Below are positions 23,046 to 31,195 of a DNA stretch of 64,000 bases, one piece after another. The stretch covers positions 62,001-126,000 of the forward strand of contig NZ_VSSR01000069.1 of assembly GCF_008123515.1 (NCBI RefSeq). The letters run 5' to 3'. A model generated the notes under the pieces. It had not been told where the DNA came from. It did no database searches and worked only from the letters and a program-made list of their open reading frames with translations. The DNA is from Bradyrhizobium cytisi (GTDB lineage Bacteria; Pseudomonadota; Alphaproteobacteria; Rhizobiales; Xanthobacteraceae). The position numbers were made by a program, and so were the translations under genes. Each line of letters begins with the position of its first letter. Position 1 is the first letter of the stretch.

Positions 23046-24053
23046 ATGCTGGATGCCCAACACTTGATGTGGACGCAGATTGCCGCCGCCGTCTCAGTGC
23101 TGCTGTTTGGACTGATGCTGTTCAGCCTGGTCCGCACGTGGCGGCTGTTGCAGGCCGCGCGGGGCTGGGACAAGGTCGAGGGCATCATCACGGTCTCCCG
23201 GGTCGATCAGCCGGCGACGCACGCCTCGGACGATCGGAACGATGCCAGGCCCATCATCCGCTATCGCTATCAGGCCGGCGGCCAGGAGCTGGAAAGCGAC
23301 AAGATCTTTGTCGGCGGGCCCACCATCACGACAAGGGTGCTCGCCGCAAAGCTGGCGGGACGATATCCGGTCGGGGCGCATGTCGATGTCTACGTCGATC
23401 CGAAGCAACCGACCGAAACCCTACTGGAGCCCGCCGAAGCGCAGAACGTCGCGGCGCTGGTGGCGTTCGCGATCGTGCTCGGCTTCATTGCCGCGACCCT
23501 GACCGCGCATTCGCTTGCAGGTCGTGTGCTCTACGCCGACAAGGGCGTTCCGCTGTTCGCGTTCGCGTTGCCGATCATCGTGCTCGTGGGCGGCGTGTTC
23601 CTCGTCGCCGAATATGTCAGGACCCGCCGGCTCGCAAGCGCCAGCCTGCGCTGGCCGACCACAGCTGGCAGGATCACCCGTTGCGACGTGATCGAGGAGA
23701 TCATCGAGGAGAAGACCGATCACGACGATAAGCCGACGACCACCGAGCTCCGACATCGCTATCAGGTCGCCCTGCGCTACGCCTACAGGGTCGGCAAGCG
23801 CGACTTCATCGGCACCGAAGTCGATTGGGGCGGCACCATGATCTCCGGGTTTCGCGAGGTCGCGGAAAAGGCCGCGGCGCGATATCATCCCGGGCAGAAT
23901 GTCAAAGTTTATTACGATCCGGACCAGCCGGGACAGGCCGTGCTGGAGCCTGCGAGCCGGGAAGGCGCGCTGGGGCCGCTGATCGGCGCCGCGGTCTGTG
24001 CGATCGTCGGCGGCTCCTTTCTGACCATTTTGATCAAGGTGGGATTCGCGTAG
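23046..24053 (+). CDS. DUF3592 membrane protein
   Basis: 335 residues. ATG 23046-23048 has AAGGA just upstream; the frame is open further 5' but crosses the palindromic repeat. Architecture: helix (~8-30), DUF3592 soluble domain (GWDKVEGIITVSRV ... RYQAGGQELESDKI ... VDVYVDPKQPTETLLEP), two helices (~140-195), a second DUF3592 unit (WPTTAGRITRCDVIEE ... NVKVYYDPDQPGQAVLEP) and a final helix. The internal duplication is plain from the two matching YxDPxQPxxxxLEP motifs. Function of the family is unknown. Confidence 0.85.
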   Translation: MLDAQHLMWTQIAAAVSVLLFGLMLFSLVRTWRLLQAARGWDKVEGIITVSRVDQPATHASDDRNDARPIIRYRYQAGGQELESDKIFVGGPTITTRVLAAKLAGRYPVGAHVDVYVDPKQPTETLLEPAEAQNVAALVAFAIVLGFIAATLTAHSLAGRVLYADKGVPLFAFALPIIVLVGGVFLVAEYVRTRRLASASLRWPTTAGRITRCDVIEEIIEEKTDHDDKPTTTELRHRYQVALRYAYRVGKRDFIGTEVDWGGTMISGFREVAEKAAARYHPGQNVKVYYDPDQPGQAVLEPASREGALGPLIGAAVCAIVGGSFLTILIKVGFA

Positions 24054-24064
24054 CGGACCTTGGT

Positions 24065-24190
24065 GTCATTCCGGGGCGCGCGGAGCGCGAGCTATGATGC
24101 GCAATTGCGCATCTGAGAATCTATTGTGCAGCAAGTGTCGCCGATGAATGGATTCCGGGCTCGCGCCAAGCGGCGCGCCCCGGAATGACG
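24065..24190. repeat. Dispersed inverted-repeat element (GTCATTCCGGGGCGCGC arms)
   Basis: GTCATTCCGGGGCGCGC on the left is mirrored by GCGCGCCCCGGAATGAC on the right, around a ~90-bp centre that includes a short TGCGCAATTGCGCA palindrome. It fills the gap between the convergent DUF3592 and GST genes, so it may also stop transcription. The type is familiar from bradyrhizobial intergenic DNA. Confidence 0.7.
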
Positions 24191-24197
24191 GGGCCCC

Positions 24198-24827
24198 TCA
24201 CCCCTTCGGCGGCGCCAGCGGCTGCAATATCTCCTGGAACGGCGCCAGCGCCTCGCAGCGATCGGCATGTGCGCTCAACGCCGGATAGCGCGCCGTGTCG
24301 AACAGTTGCGGATGCGCCTCGCGGGTGAAGCGTGTGACGCAGGCGACTGCGATGTCGGCATGGCCGATGCGGCCACCCAGCCAGTACAGCGTCGTCACCT
24401 TGGCGCGCTCGGCTTCCAGCACGCCGAGCACGTCGCCGATCTGCGCCTGGCAGCGCTCGACCCATAGCGCGAGCTGCTCCTTCCGCAGCACGCGTTCGTA
24501 GAGCAGGCTGACCGCCTTGTCGCCGAGGCCGGTCGCGAGCGCGCAAATCCGCAGATGCCGGCGCCGCTCGACGCCGCTTCGCGGCAGCATCGCCTTCTCG
24601 GGCCCGACGAGCTCGTCGAGATAGTCCAGAATGATCGTGCTCTCGATCAGCGCTTCGCCGTCATCGAGCACCAGGGTCGGCACGCGGCGCAACGGATTGT
24701 ACGGCGCTATTCTGTCGGCATCGCCGAAGGTCGACCACGGCTTGTGCTCGAACCCGAGCCCGTAAAGCCGCAGCGCAATTGCGACGCGGCGGACGAAGGG
24801 GGAATCATATTGGCCGATCAGGAACAT
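24198..24827 (-). CDS. Glutathione S-transferase family protein
   Basis: 209 residues. Thioredoxin-like N-terminal domain begins MFLIGQYDSPFVRRVAIALRL, with the catalytic Ser/Tyr region at YDSPF and the glutathione-binding block VPTLVLDDGEALIESTIIL (cis-Pro and ES). The C-terminal helical domain contains the capping motif region HADIAVACVTRFTREA. The start is set at 24825-24827 because the upstream extension lacks the first conserved strand. Probable role in conjugation or thiol redox; substrate unknown. Convergent with the DUF3592 gene. Confidence 0.88.
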   Translation of the reverse strand: MFLIGQYDSPFVRRVAIALRLYGLGFEHKPWSTFGDADRIAPYNPLRRVPTLVLDDGEALIESTIILDYLDELVGPEKAMLPRSGVERRRHLRICALATGLGDKAVSLLYERVLRKEQLALWVERCQAQIGDVLGVLEAERAKVTTLYWLGGRIGHADIAVACVTRFTREAHPQLFDTARYPALSAHADRCEALAPFQEILQPLAPPKG

Positions 24828-24983
24828 GGTTCTCGCTCTTCTCTGGCGGTAGATGAGGCAGGGCCGATCAGTTTCCACGACAACATCGCAACCGCGCAAG
24901 GACAATCCTGGACATGGAGCATTGCGCCTGACGCAACGGCGCTCGCGACAGCGTCGTCCGGATGCGCTATCAAGGACCGCATC

Positions 24984-25931
24984 ATGACAGTGACATCAGA
25001 CATCACCCGGGAGCGGATCGCGGCGACGGAAGCCGTTATCCGCCCGCACATCCGGCGCACGCCACTGCTCGCAGCCGACCTCGCCGATTTCGGCCTGCCG
25101 GCCGCGCCCGTCATTTTCAAGCTCGAGCTGCTGCAGCATTCCGGATCGTTCAAGGCGCGAGGGGCGTTCGCCAATCTGCTGCTGCGGCAGGTGCCGCAAG
25201 CCGGTGTCGTCGCCGCATCCGGCGGCAATCATGGCGCCGCCGTCGCCTATGCAGCGCAGCGGCTCAAAATTCCCGCCACGATTTTCGTGCCCGACATCAC
25301 CTCGCCCGCCAAGGCCGAGCGGATCAAGGGTTATGGCGCCGAGCTCGTGATCGCGGGCAACCGCTACGCCGATGCGCTTGCGGCCAGCGAAGCGCATGTC
25401 GCGCGGACCGGCGCCATGGCCGTTCATGCCTACGATCAGATCGAAACCCTGCTCGGCCAGGGCAGTGTCGGACTGGAGCTGGAGCAGGACGCGCCCGGCA
25501 TCGACACGCTGCTGGTGGCGGTCGGCGGCGGCGGGCTGATCGGCGGCATCGCGGCATGGACCGCCGGCCGGACCCGCATCATTGCCGTCGAGCCGGAGCT
25601 CTCACCGACCCTCCACGCCGCCTTCGCGGCAGGAGCCCCGGTCGACGCGCCGGCCAGCGGCCTCGCCGCCGACAGCCTCGCGCCGCGCCGTGTCGGAGAA
25701 TTGATGTTTCCGATCGCGCGCGCCCATGTCGAGCGCGTCGTCCTCGTCAGCGACGATTCGATCCGGCAGGCCCAGGCCGCGCTATGGTCGCGCCTGCGCC
25801 TGGTCGCCGAGCCCGGCGGCGCGGCGGCGTTTGCCGCATTGCTCTCCGGCCGTTATCGGCCGTCGGTAGGCGAACGTATCGCGGTACTTGTCTGCGGCGC
25901 CAACACGACGGCGGTGAACTTTGACAATTAG
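24984..25931 (+). CDS. PLP-dependent serine/threonine dehydratase family protein
   Basis: 315 residues. Fold-type II PLP enzyme: HSGSFKARGAFANLL contains the Schiff-base Lys, VAASGGNHGAAVAYAAQ the phosphate/Asn loop, and VAVGGGGLIGGIAAW the glycine-rich PLP-phosphate loop. Without a C-terminal ACT domain it matches the short catabolic threonine/serine dehydratases (2-oxobutyrate or pyruvate plus ammonia). A serine racemase or hydroxy-aspartate dehydratase activity is possible. Start MTVTSDITRERI is preceded by AAGGA. Divergent from the GST gene. Confidence 0.88.
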   Translation: MTVTSDITRERIAATEAVIRPHIRRTPLLAADLADFGLPAAPVIFKLELLQHSGSFKARGAFANLLLRQVPQAGVVAASGGNHGAAVAYAAQRLKIPATIFVPDITSPAKAERIKGYGAELVIAGNRYADALAASEAHVARTGAMAVHAYDQIETLLGQGSVGLELEQDAPGIDTLLVAVGGGGLIGGIAAWTAGRTRIIAVEPELSPTLHAAFAAGAPVDAPASGLAADSLAPRRVGELMFPIARAHVERVVLVSDDSIRQAQAALWSRLRLVAEPGGAAAFAALLSGRYRPSVGERIAVLVCGANTTAVNFDN

Positions 25932-25957
25932 CGGAGGAACGGCGACGCTCACGCCTC

Positions 25958-26038
25958 GTCATTGCGAGCGCAGCGAAGCAATCCAGAATCTTTCCGCGGA
26001 GCCAAAACTGGATTGCTTCGCTGCGCTCGCAATGACGG
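25958..26038. repeat. Dispersed palindromic element, copy B (CGTCATTGCGAGCGCAGCGA family)
   Basis: Same arms as the element at 22823-22902 with a different centre (AATCTTTCCGCGGAGCCAAAA against GGTGCCGCCGCGGAGAGATT). It lies between the convergent dehydratase and GNAT genes. Confidence 0.8.
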
Positions 26039-26060
26039 AAGGAGCCGCGCCCCACACTCG

Positions 26061-26654
26061 CTACTCGATGATCGGAACGTGCTTCGCCGCATCGCGCGAC
26101 AGCGTGCCGTCGAGGCGCGGATCATCCGCCACCTCGATCTGGCGGCGGAACGGGATGAAGCTTGAGCGCTGATAGAACGCGACTGCCGACGGATGATCGA
26201 AGGTGCAGGTGTGCACCCAGACGCGACGCACATCGCCAGACCACGCGCGCTCAAGCGCGCGGTTCATCAGGAATCGGGCGGCGCCGGTGCCGATCAGGCC
26301 TGCGGTGACGCCGAAATAGACCAGCTCGCACTGGCCGGGGTGGCGGAAATCCAATTCGAGCAGGCCTTCATCGCGGCCGCCCACGACCAGTGCGTAGATT
26401 TCGATGCCCGGCGCGTGGATGATTGCGGCGAGCTCGGCGTCGGTCATGCGCGCCCGCGAAAACCACAGCCACTCCTCGCCGACGCGGCGATAGAGATCGC
26501 GGTACCAATCAAGCGGGGCCGCATCGACCTTGCGCATGATCCACGCGCCGGGTGGATCGTTCCGGTGCGGAGGACGGGCGGTCATCTCCAGATGGGCGAC
26601 GATTGCGGCGATCTTGCCGGCGGGGATGTCGGAATAGCCGTCGGGGAGGATCAT
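26061..26654 (-). CDS. GNAT family N-acetyltransferase
   Basis: 197 residues. The acetyl-CoA region is visible as CELVYFGVTAGLIGTGAARFLMNRAL, close to the GNAT motif A pattern, followed by VWVHTCTFDHPSAVAFYQRSSFIPF, the motif B segment with the typical HPxAxxFYxRxGF signature (here SSF). Substrate unknown. ATG 26652-26654 is chosen over the one 24 bases upstream because AGGAAA lies 6 bases before it. Confidence 0.85.
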   Translation of the reverse strand: MILPDGYSDIPAGKIAAIVAHLEMTARPPHRNDPPGAWIMRKVDAAPLDWYRDLYRRVGEEWLWFSRARMTDAELAAIIHAPGIEIYALVVGGRDEGLLELDFRHPGQCELVYFGVTAGLIGTGAARFLMNRALERAWSGDVRRVWVHTCTFDHPSAVAFYQRSSFIPFRRQIEVADDPRLDGTLSRDAAKHVPIIE

Positions 26655-26698
26655 GGCGGTTTCCTGTGGAGCAATCATGCGACCGTGACGGGACTGCG

Positions 26699-26848
26699 CT
26701 CCCTCTCCCCGTTCTTACGGGGAGAGGGTTGGGGTGAGGGGCCTCTCTCCGCGAGCTCTGTCTGTCGATAGACCTGTACCCCCTCACCCGGAACGCATCT
26801 CTCGATGCGTTCCGACCTCTCCCCGCAAGCGGGGAGAGGTGAAGGCCC
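26699..26848. repeat. Pair of CTCTCCCC...GGGGAGAG palindromes
   Basis: Two hairpins: CCCTCTCCCC-GTTCTTAC-GGGGAGAGGG at 26701-26728 and CCTCTCCCCGC-AA-GCGGGGAGAGG at about 26816-26839, separated by GGTGAGG/CCTCACC inverted segments and a GAACGCATCTCTCGATGCGTTC stem. Composite mosaic repeats like this are widespread in Bradyrhizobium. It fills the gap between the GNAT and acylase genes and could end acylase transcription. Confidence 0.75.
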
Positions 26849-26849
26849 C

Positions 26850-29297
26850 TCACCTTGGCGTCAGCGTGATCGCTTCCGCGGTGGCGGCTTCCACCGCCGA
26901 GAGGCTGTAGAGCAACGGCACGTATTGGCCGGTGGCCCAGAGCGGGGCGAGGTCGCGGTAGTGGCCGCTGAAGGGATCGCCGGACTGGCCGGGCGTGTTG
27001 ATGGTGCGGCTCGCATCCCAATTGCCGACATCGAGCACCATGCGGAACGAGGCGCCCGCGGTGAGCTGATAATCCGAGCGGCGATAAGTGGCGGCGCGCG
27101 GCACGTTGGCGGCGCCGCCATAGGCGAGCGGGCCGACCGATAGTTGCGCCGCCGTGGCCTTGTCGGCGAGCGGCATCAGCGCGTGATCGAATTTGGCGAC
27201 ATGGAGCCGGCCCCAGCGCCAGGTGGAGGCATCAGGACCGAGCTTGCTGGCGACATCGGCCACGGCCGTACCCAGGCTGTCGCGCAAAATCTGGTCGCGC
27301 GCGGCTGCGGGATCGGCGCCGAACGACGCATCCGGCGATTCCAGCGCGGCGACGAGCGCCGGAATGCTGGAGGCCTCGGGCGCGATCAGGTCCGCCGCCT
27401 TGGGCGCCGTGGTTTTCAGCAGCCTGGGGCCGAGATGATTGGCGATCCAAACCTCGAACACGGCCGCCGCGGCGCTGTCGGCGGAATCGCGCGCGTCCCA
27501 CGGCTTGAGCAGATCGAGACCCTGCTTCACGTTGACATCATCAGACGACAACGGCTGCAGCAGCTTGACCAGCCGGCGTCCCAGCATGGCGGTGTCATCG
27601 TTCTGCAGATCCATGGCGTCGGCGAGCGTCACCTTGCTGTTGGCCGCGAGCACGTCGGTGATGCGCTGCCAGCGCGCGCTGTCGGACCATTCGAAGCCGA
27701 CCCTGCGCTCGTTGACGGGATAATCGGGCGGCAGGTTCATGTGGTTCGCCGTGGCGAAAAAGCCCTGCTTGGGCTGATACGATTTCGGCAGCTCGTCGAG
27801 CGACAAGAATCCCTGCCATTCATAACGGCCATCGCCGGGCACCGGCATGAGGCCGTCGAAGTTGAGGCGGCGCGGCGTCTTGCCGGCGGCGACCCAGCCG
27901 ATATTGCCCTTGGTGTCGGCATAGACCTGGTTTTCCGACGGCGCGCCCCAGCGCCGCATGGCGCCGAGGAAACCGTTCCAGTCCTTTGCGGTCATGTAGT
28001 CCGACGAGCCGAAGTAAGCCGAGGTGCCGGGCTCGAACCAGATCGAGCGCACGGCGAAGGCGCGCTTGTTGGCGTCGTCGACGAAGATCACGGGGCCGTG
28101 GCGGGTGAACTTCAGCTCGAGATCGCGATCGGCCTCGCCCTTGACCTGCTGCTTCTCGTGGACGATGCGCATGTCCTCCCAGCCATTGCCGTAGCGATAC
28201 TGGTTGGGATTTTGCGGATTGAGCTCGTAGACGTAGAGGTCTTCCTGGTCGACGTTGAAGATGGTGAGGCCGAAGGCGATGGTGCCATTGTGGCCGATCG
28301 AGATGCCGGGCAGCGCCGGCTCGCCGGCGCCGATCACGGAGATGCCGGGCGCATTGAGCCCGACGATGTAGCGGAGCGAGGGCACGCTGTGCTCGCGATG
28401 CGGATCGTTGGCGAGGATCGGACGGCCCGTCGCGGTGCGCGAAGCCGCGATCACCCAGTTGTTGGAGCCGATGGTGTCGCGCTGCTGATCGGCTTGAGTG
28501 AGGTATTTGTCGGGATCGTGCGCGAGCGCGGCCTTCTGGTCCTTTGGCGCGGCAAAGGCCACCGGGCGGGTCGCGAGATCGTAGGCCGCGAGCACGGCCT
28601 TCGGCACGCTGCAGGGGTCGAGCCCATCGGGGATTTTCGTGGTCCAGGCCGGTTCGAGCTTGACGCGAAACCGATCGGCATCGAGGCCGGCGGCGCACGC
28701 GACCAGCGAGCGCTTCACTTCGGAGGCGACGTTGCGGGTCAGGCCGTGGCTGCGGATGCGGACGACGTCATCGGCGACCCAAAGATCCGGCATGGTGCCG
28801 GCGATCCTGAACTCGGTCGGCAGCGGACGTTTTCCCGCGCGCACGTCGGCGACATAGGCGTTGACGCCGGCAACGAAGGCGTCCGCATAGGTCTTTGCCT
28901 TGGGGCCGTAGGCCGCCCACTCCGCATTCATGTCGCCGCGATAGAGAAACAGCCGCAGTGCCTTGTCCTGCTCGGCATAGACCTGGCCGAAATCCCTGGC
29001 GAGCAGGCCCAGGCCGCGCTTGCGCCAAAGATCGATCTGCCAGAGCCGGTCGCGCGCGGCGTTGAAGCCCTGCAGAAAGAACAGGTCGTGCTCGTTGCCG
29101 GCATAGATGTGCGGAATGCCCCAGACGTCGACCAGGATCCGGGCGGGGGCGTTGAGACCGGCGACGTCGGATTTGGTTTGCCGCGCGCTGCCGAGCGGGT
29201 TCGGCTTGTCGCGCGCGAGGGCTGGCGAGGCGAGCAGCGCGGTGCAGATCGCAGCGCCGCAGAGCTTTTGGATGACCCGGTTGAGATCCGTGTTCAT
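26850..29297 (-). CDS. Penicillin acylase family protein (Ntn-hydrolase)
   Basis: 815 residues. N-terminal signal peptide (ICTALLASPALA, cleavage near residue 29) predicts export. Alpha-chain region ~45-210 starts ILVDVWGIPHIYAGN. The autoprocessing site is Gly277-Ser278 in TIGSNNWVIAASRTATG: Ser278 becomes the N-terminal nucleophile of the beta chain, followed by ILANDPHREHSVPS. Known substrates of the family include penicillins, acyl-homoserine lactones and N-acyl amines; the specificity is not readable here. The same frame stays open far upstream inside glpK, but the signal peptide and the ATG at 29295-29297 fix the start. 41 bp after glpK on the same strand. Confidence 0.9.
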   Translation of the reverse strand: MNTDLNRVIQKLCGAAICTALLASPALARDKPNPLGSARQTKSDVAGLNAPARILVDVWGIPHIYAGNEHDLFFLQGFNAARDRLWQIDLWRKRGLGLLARDFGQVYAEQDKALRLFLYRGDMNAEWAAYGPKAKTYADAFVAGVNAYVADVRAGKRPLPTEFRIAGTMPDLWVADDVVRIRSHGLTRNVASEVKRSLVACAAGLDADRFRVKLEPAWTTKIPDGLDPCSVPKAVLAAYDLATRPVAFAAPKDQKAALAHDPDKYLTQADQQRDTIGSNNWVIAASRTATGRPILANDPHREHSVPSLRYIVGLNAPGISVIGAGEPALPGISIGHNGTIAFGLTIFNVDQEDLYVYELNPQNPNQYRYGNGWEDMRIVHEKQQVKGEADRDLELKFTRHGPVIFVDDANKRAFAVRSIWFEPGTSAYFGSSDYMTAKDWNGFLGAMRRWGAPSENQVYADTKGNIGWVAAGKTPRRLNFDGLMPVPGDGRYEWQGFLSLDELPKSYQPKQGFFATANHMNLPPDYPVNERRVGFEWSDSARWQRITDVLAANSKVTLADAMDLQNDDTAMLGRRLVKLLQPLSSDDVNVKQGLDLLKPWDARDSADSAAAAVFEVWIANHLGPRLLKTTAPKAADLIAPEASSIPALVAALESPDASFGADPAAARDQILRDSLGTAVADVASKLGPDASTWRWGRLHVAKFDHALMPLADKATAAQLSVGPLAYGGAANVPRAATYRRSDYQLTAGASFRMVLDVGNWDASRTINTPGQSGDPFSGHYRDLAPLWATGQYVPLLYSLSAVEAATAEAITLTPR

Positions 29298-29338
29298 TGT
29301 CTTCTCCCGTTGTTGTTGATTGGGGCGCAACGCGCCCG

Positions 29339-30841
29339 CTATTCCCCCTCGTCGCTCGCCAGCACGCCCTTCACCGCGCGGGCCCAGCCGGCGAGCTTTC
29401 GATCGCGCGTGGCCTGGCTCATGTTCGGCTTGAAGCGGTGCTCGAGCCGCCAATTGTCGGCGAATTTGGTCGGCTCGGGATAGACGCCGGCCTGGAGCCC
29501 GGCGAGATAGGCCGCACCCAGCGCGGTGGTCTCCTGGATCACGGGGCGATCGACCGGCGCGTCCAGGAGATCGGCGAGACGCTGCATGGTCCAGTCCGAC
29601 GCGGTCATGCCGCCATCGACGCGCAGCACGACGCTCGCGATTTCCGAGCTCGGCCAGTCCGCGCGCATCGCGGCCCAGAGATCGAAGGTCTGGTAGCAGA
29701 CGCTTTCGAGTGCGGCGTGGGCAAGCTCGGCCGGGCCGGTGTTGCGGGTGAGGCCGAACAGGGCGCCGCGGACGCGCGGATTCCAGTAGGGCGCGCCCAT
29801 GCCGACGAAGGCCGGGACCAGATAGACGCTCTGCATGGAGTCGGATTGATCGGCGAGCGGTCCGGTTTCGGCGGCGTGCTTGATGATGCCGAGGCCGTCG
29901 CGCAGCCACTGCACGGCGGAGCCTGCAACGAAGATCGAGCCTTCGAGCGCGTAGGTGCGTTTGCCGCCGAGCTGGTAGGCGATGGTGGTGAGCAGCTTGT
30001 TCTTCGAGACGATAGGCGTGGTGCCGGTGTTGAGCAGGGCGAAACAACCGGTGCCGTAGGTCGACTTCATCATCCCCGGACGAAAGCAGGCTTGCCCGAT
30101 GGTCGCGGCCTGCTGGTCGCCGGCGATGCCGGAGATCGCGATCGCGCCGCCGAACAGGTCCGGCGTGCTCTCGCCGAAATGGGCAGAGGAGTCCTTCACC
30201 TCGGGCAGCATCGAGCGCGGCACGCCGATGATATCGAGCAGCTCGTCGTCCCACTGTCCGGTGTGGATGTTGAACAGCAGCGTGCGCGAGGCATTGGTGG
30301 CATCGGTGGCGTGGACCTTGCCGCCGGTGAGGCGCCACAGCAGGTAGCAATCGACGGTGCCGAACATCAGCTCGCCGCGGGCGGCGCGTCCCCGCGCACC
30401 GGGCACGTGGTCCAGGATCCAGGCGACCTTGGTGCCGGAGAAATAGGGATCGATAATCAGGCCGGTCTTCTGCGAGATCGTGGGCTCGCAGCCCTCGTGC
30501 TTGAGCTTCGCGCAGATGTCGGCGGTGCGGCGGTCCTGCCAGACGATGGCGCGGTGCACGGCTTGTCCCGTGGCGCGGTCCCACACCACCGTGGTCTCGC
30601 GCTGGTTGGTGATGCCGATCGCGGCGATGTCCTTCGCCGTGATGCCCGCCTTCTCGATTGCGTCGCGGCAGACCGTCACGGTCGAGGTCCAGATGTCCTC
30701 CGGCTCGTGCTCGACCCAGCCTGAGGCCGGAAAATGCTGCGGAAACTCGGCTTGCGCACGCGAAGCAATCGAGATGTCGCTGCGAAACACGATCGCGCGC
30801 GAGGAGGTTGTGCCCTGGTCGATGGCGAGGACGAAAGACAT
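29339..30841 (-). CDS. glpK: Glycerol kinase
   Basis: 500 residues, the usual GlpK length. FGGY carbohydrate kinase: LAIDQGTTSSRAIVF at the N-terminus, QRETTVVWDRATGQAVHRAIVWQDRR, YGTGCFALLNTG, and the C-terminal ALGAAYLAGLQAG, all characteristic of glycerol kinase. Phosphorylates glycerol to sn-glycerol 3-phosphate. No glpF or glpD nearby. It precedes the acylase gene by 41 bp, so the two are probably co-transcribed. Confidence 0.94.
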   Translation of the reverse strand: MSFVLAIDQGTTSSRAIVFRSDISIASRAQAEFPQHFPASGWVEHEPEDIWTSTVTVCRDAIEKAGITAKDIAAIGITNQRETTVVWDRATGQAVHRAIVWQDRRTADICAKLKHEGCEPTISQKTGLIIDPYFSGTKVAWILDHVPGARGRAARGELMFGTVDCYLLWRLTGGKVHATDATNASRTLLFNIHTGQWDDELLDIIGVPRSMLPEVKDSSAHFGESTPDLFGGAIAISGIAGDQQAATIGQACFRPGMMKSTYGTGCFALLNTGTTPIVSKNKLLTTIAYQLGGKRTYALEGSIFVAGSAVQWLRDGLGIIKHAAETGPLADQSDSMQSVYLVPAFVGMGAPYWNPRVRGALFGLTRNTGPAELAHAALESVCYQTFDLWAAMRADWPSSEIASVVLRVDGGMTASDWTMQRLADLLDAPVDRPVIQETTALGAAYLAGLQAGVYPEPTKFADNWRLEHRFKPNMSQATRDRKLAGWARAVKGVLASDEGE

Positions 30842-30982
30842 GGAAGCTTACCCTGGCGTTCTCTTGGCGTAGTCTTGGCGTTCCCCTGAGGGGGATCATT
30901 GTGTCGCGCCAAAAGGAGCGGATTAGGGCAGGAAGGTCAAGGCCGCCGCATGTGGCGCTTGAGGACTGTGAACCTGCTTTGG

Positions 30983-31115
30983 CCTCGTGGTTCGAGACGC
31001 GCCGTAAGGCGGCGCTCCTCACCATGAGGGTCTTAGAGCGTAGGGTTTGGATCAAGGTTTTGAAACGAGACCTCATCCTGAGGAGCCCGCCAAAGCGGGC
31101 GTCTCGAAGGATGGG
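30983..31115. repeat. Paired inverted repeat (CCTCATCCTGAGGAG family)
   Basis: Left arm about 30983-31030 contains TTCGAGACGCGCCGTAAGGC then GGCGCTCCTCACCATGAGGG; right arm 31071-31115 reads CCTCATCCTGAGGAGCCCGC then CAAAGCGGGCGTCTCGAAGG. The two arms are imperfect inverted copies, each with its own internal stem. A common bradyrhizobial intergenic element. It occupies much of the 354-bp divergent gap between glpK and the MBOAT gene; no promoter is obvious. Confidence 0.75.
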
Positions 31116-31170
31116 CCGCGAGCAAGCCGCTGGCCCGGAGACTAGGATGGCGGGAGCGAAGATGCTACAT

Positions 31171-31191
31171 CCCCGGACCGGCAATCCGGGG
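31171..31191 (+). promoter_or_regulatory. Hairpin covering the ribosome-binding region of the MBOAT gene
   Basis: CCCCGGA-CCGGCAA-TCCGGGG forms a 7-bp GC-rich stem ending 4 bases before the ATG at 31196. The only G-rich stretch that could serve as Shine-Dalgarno (CCGGGGCGG) is its 3' arm, so translation may depend on opening the stem. Inferred from sequence alone. Confidence 0.35.
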
Positions 31192-31195
31192 CGGC

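Noticed and set aside
22823..31115. The many short repeats as a CRISPR array
   Set aside because: They are isolated palindromes kilobases apart, with no regular spacers and no cas genes.
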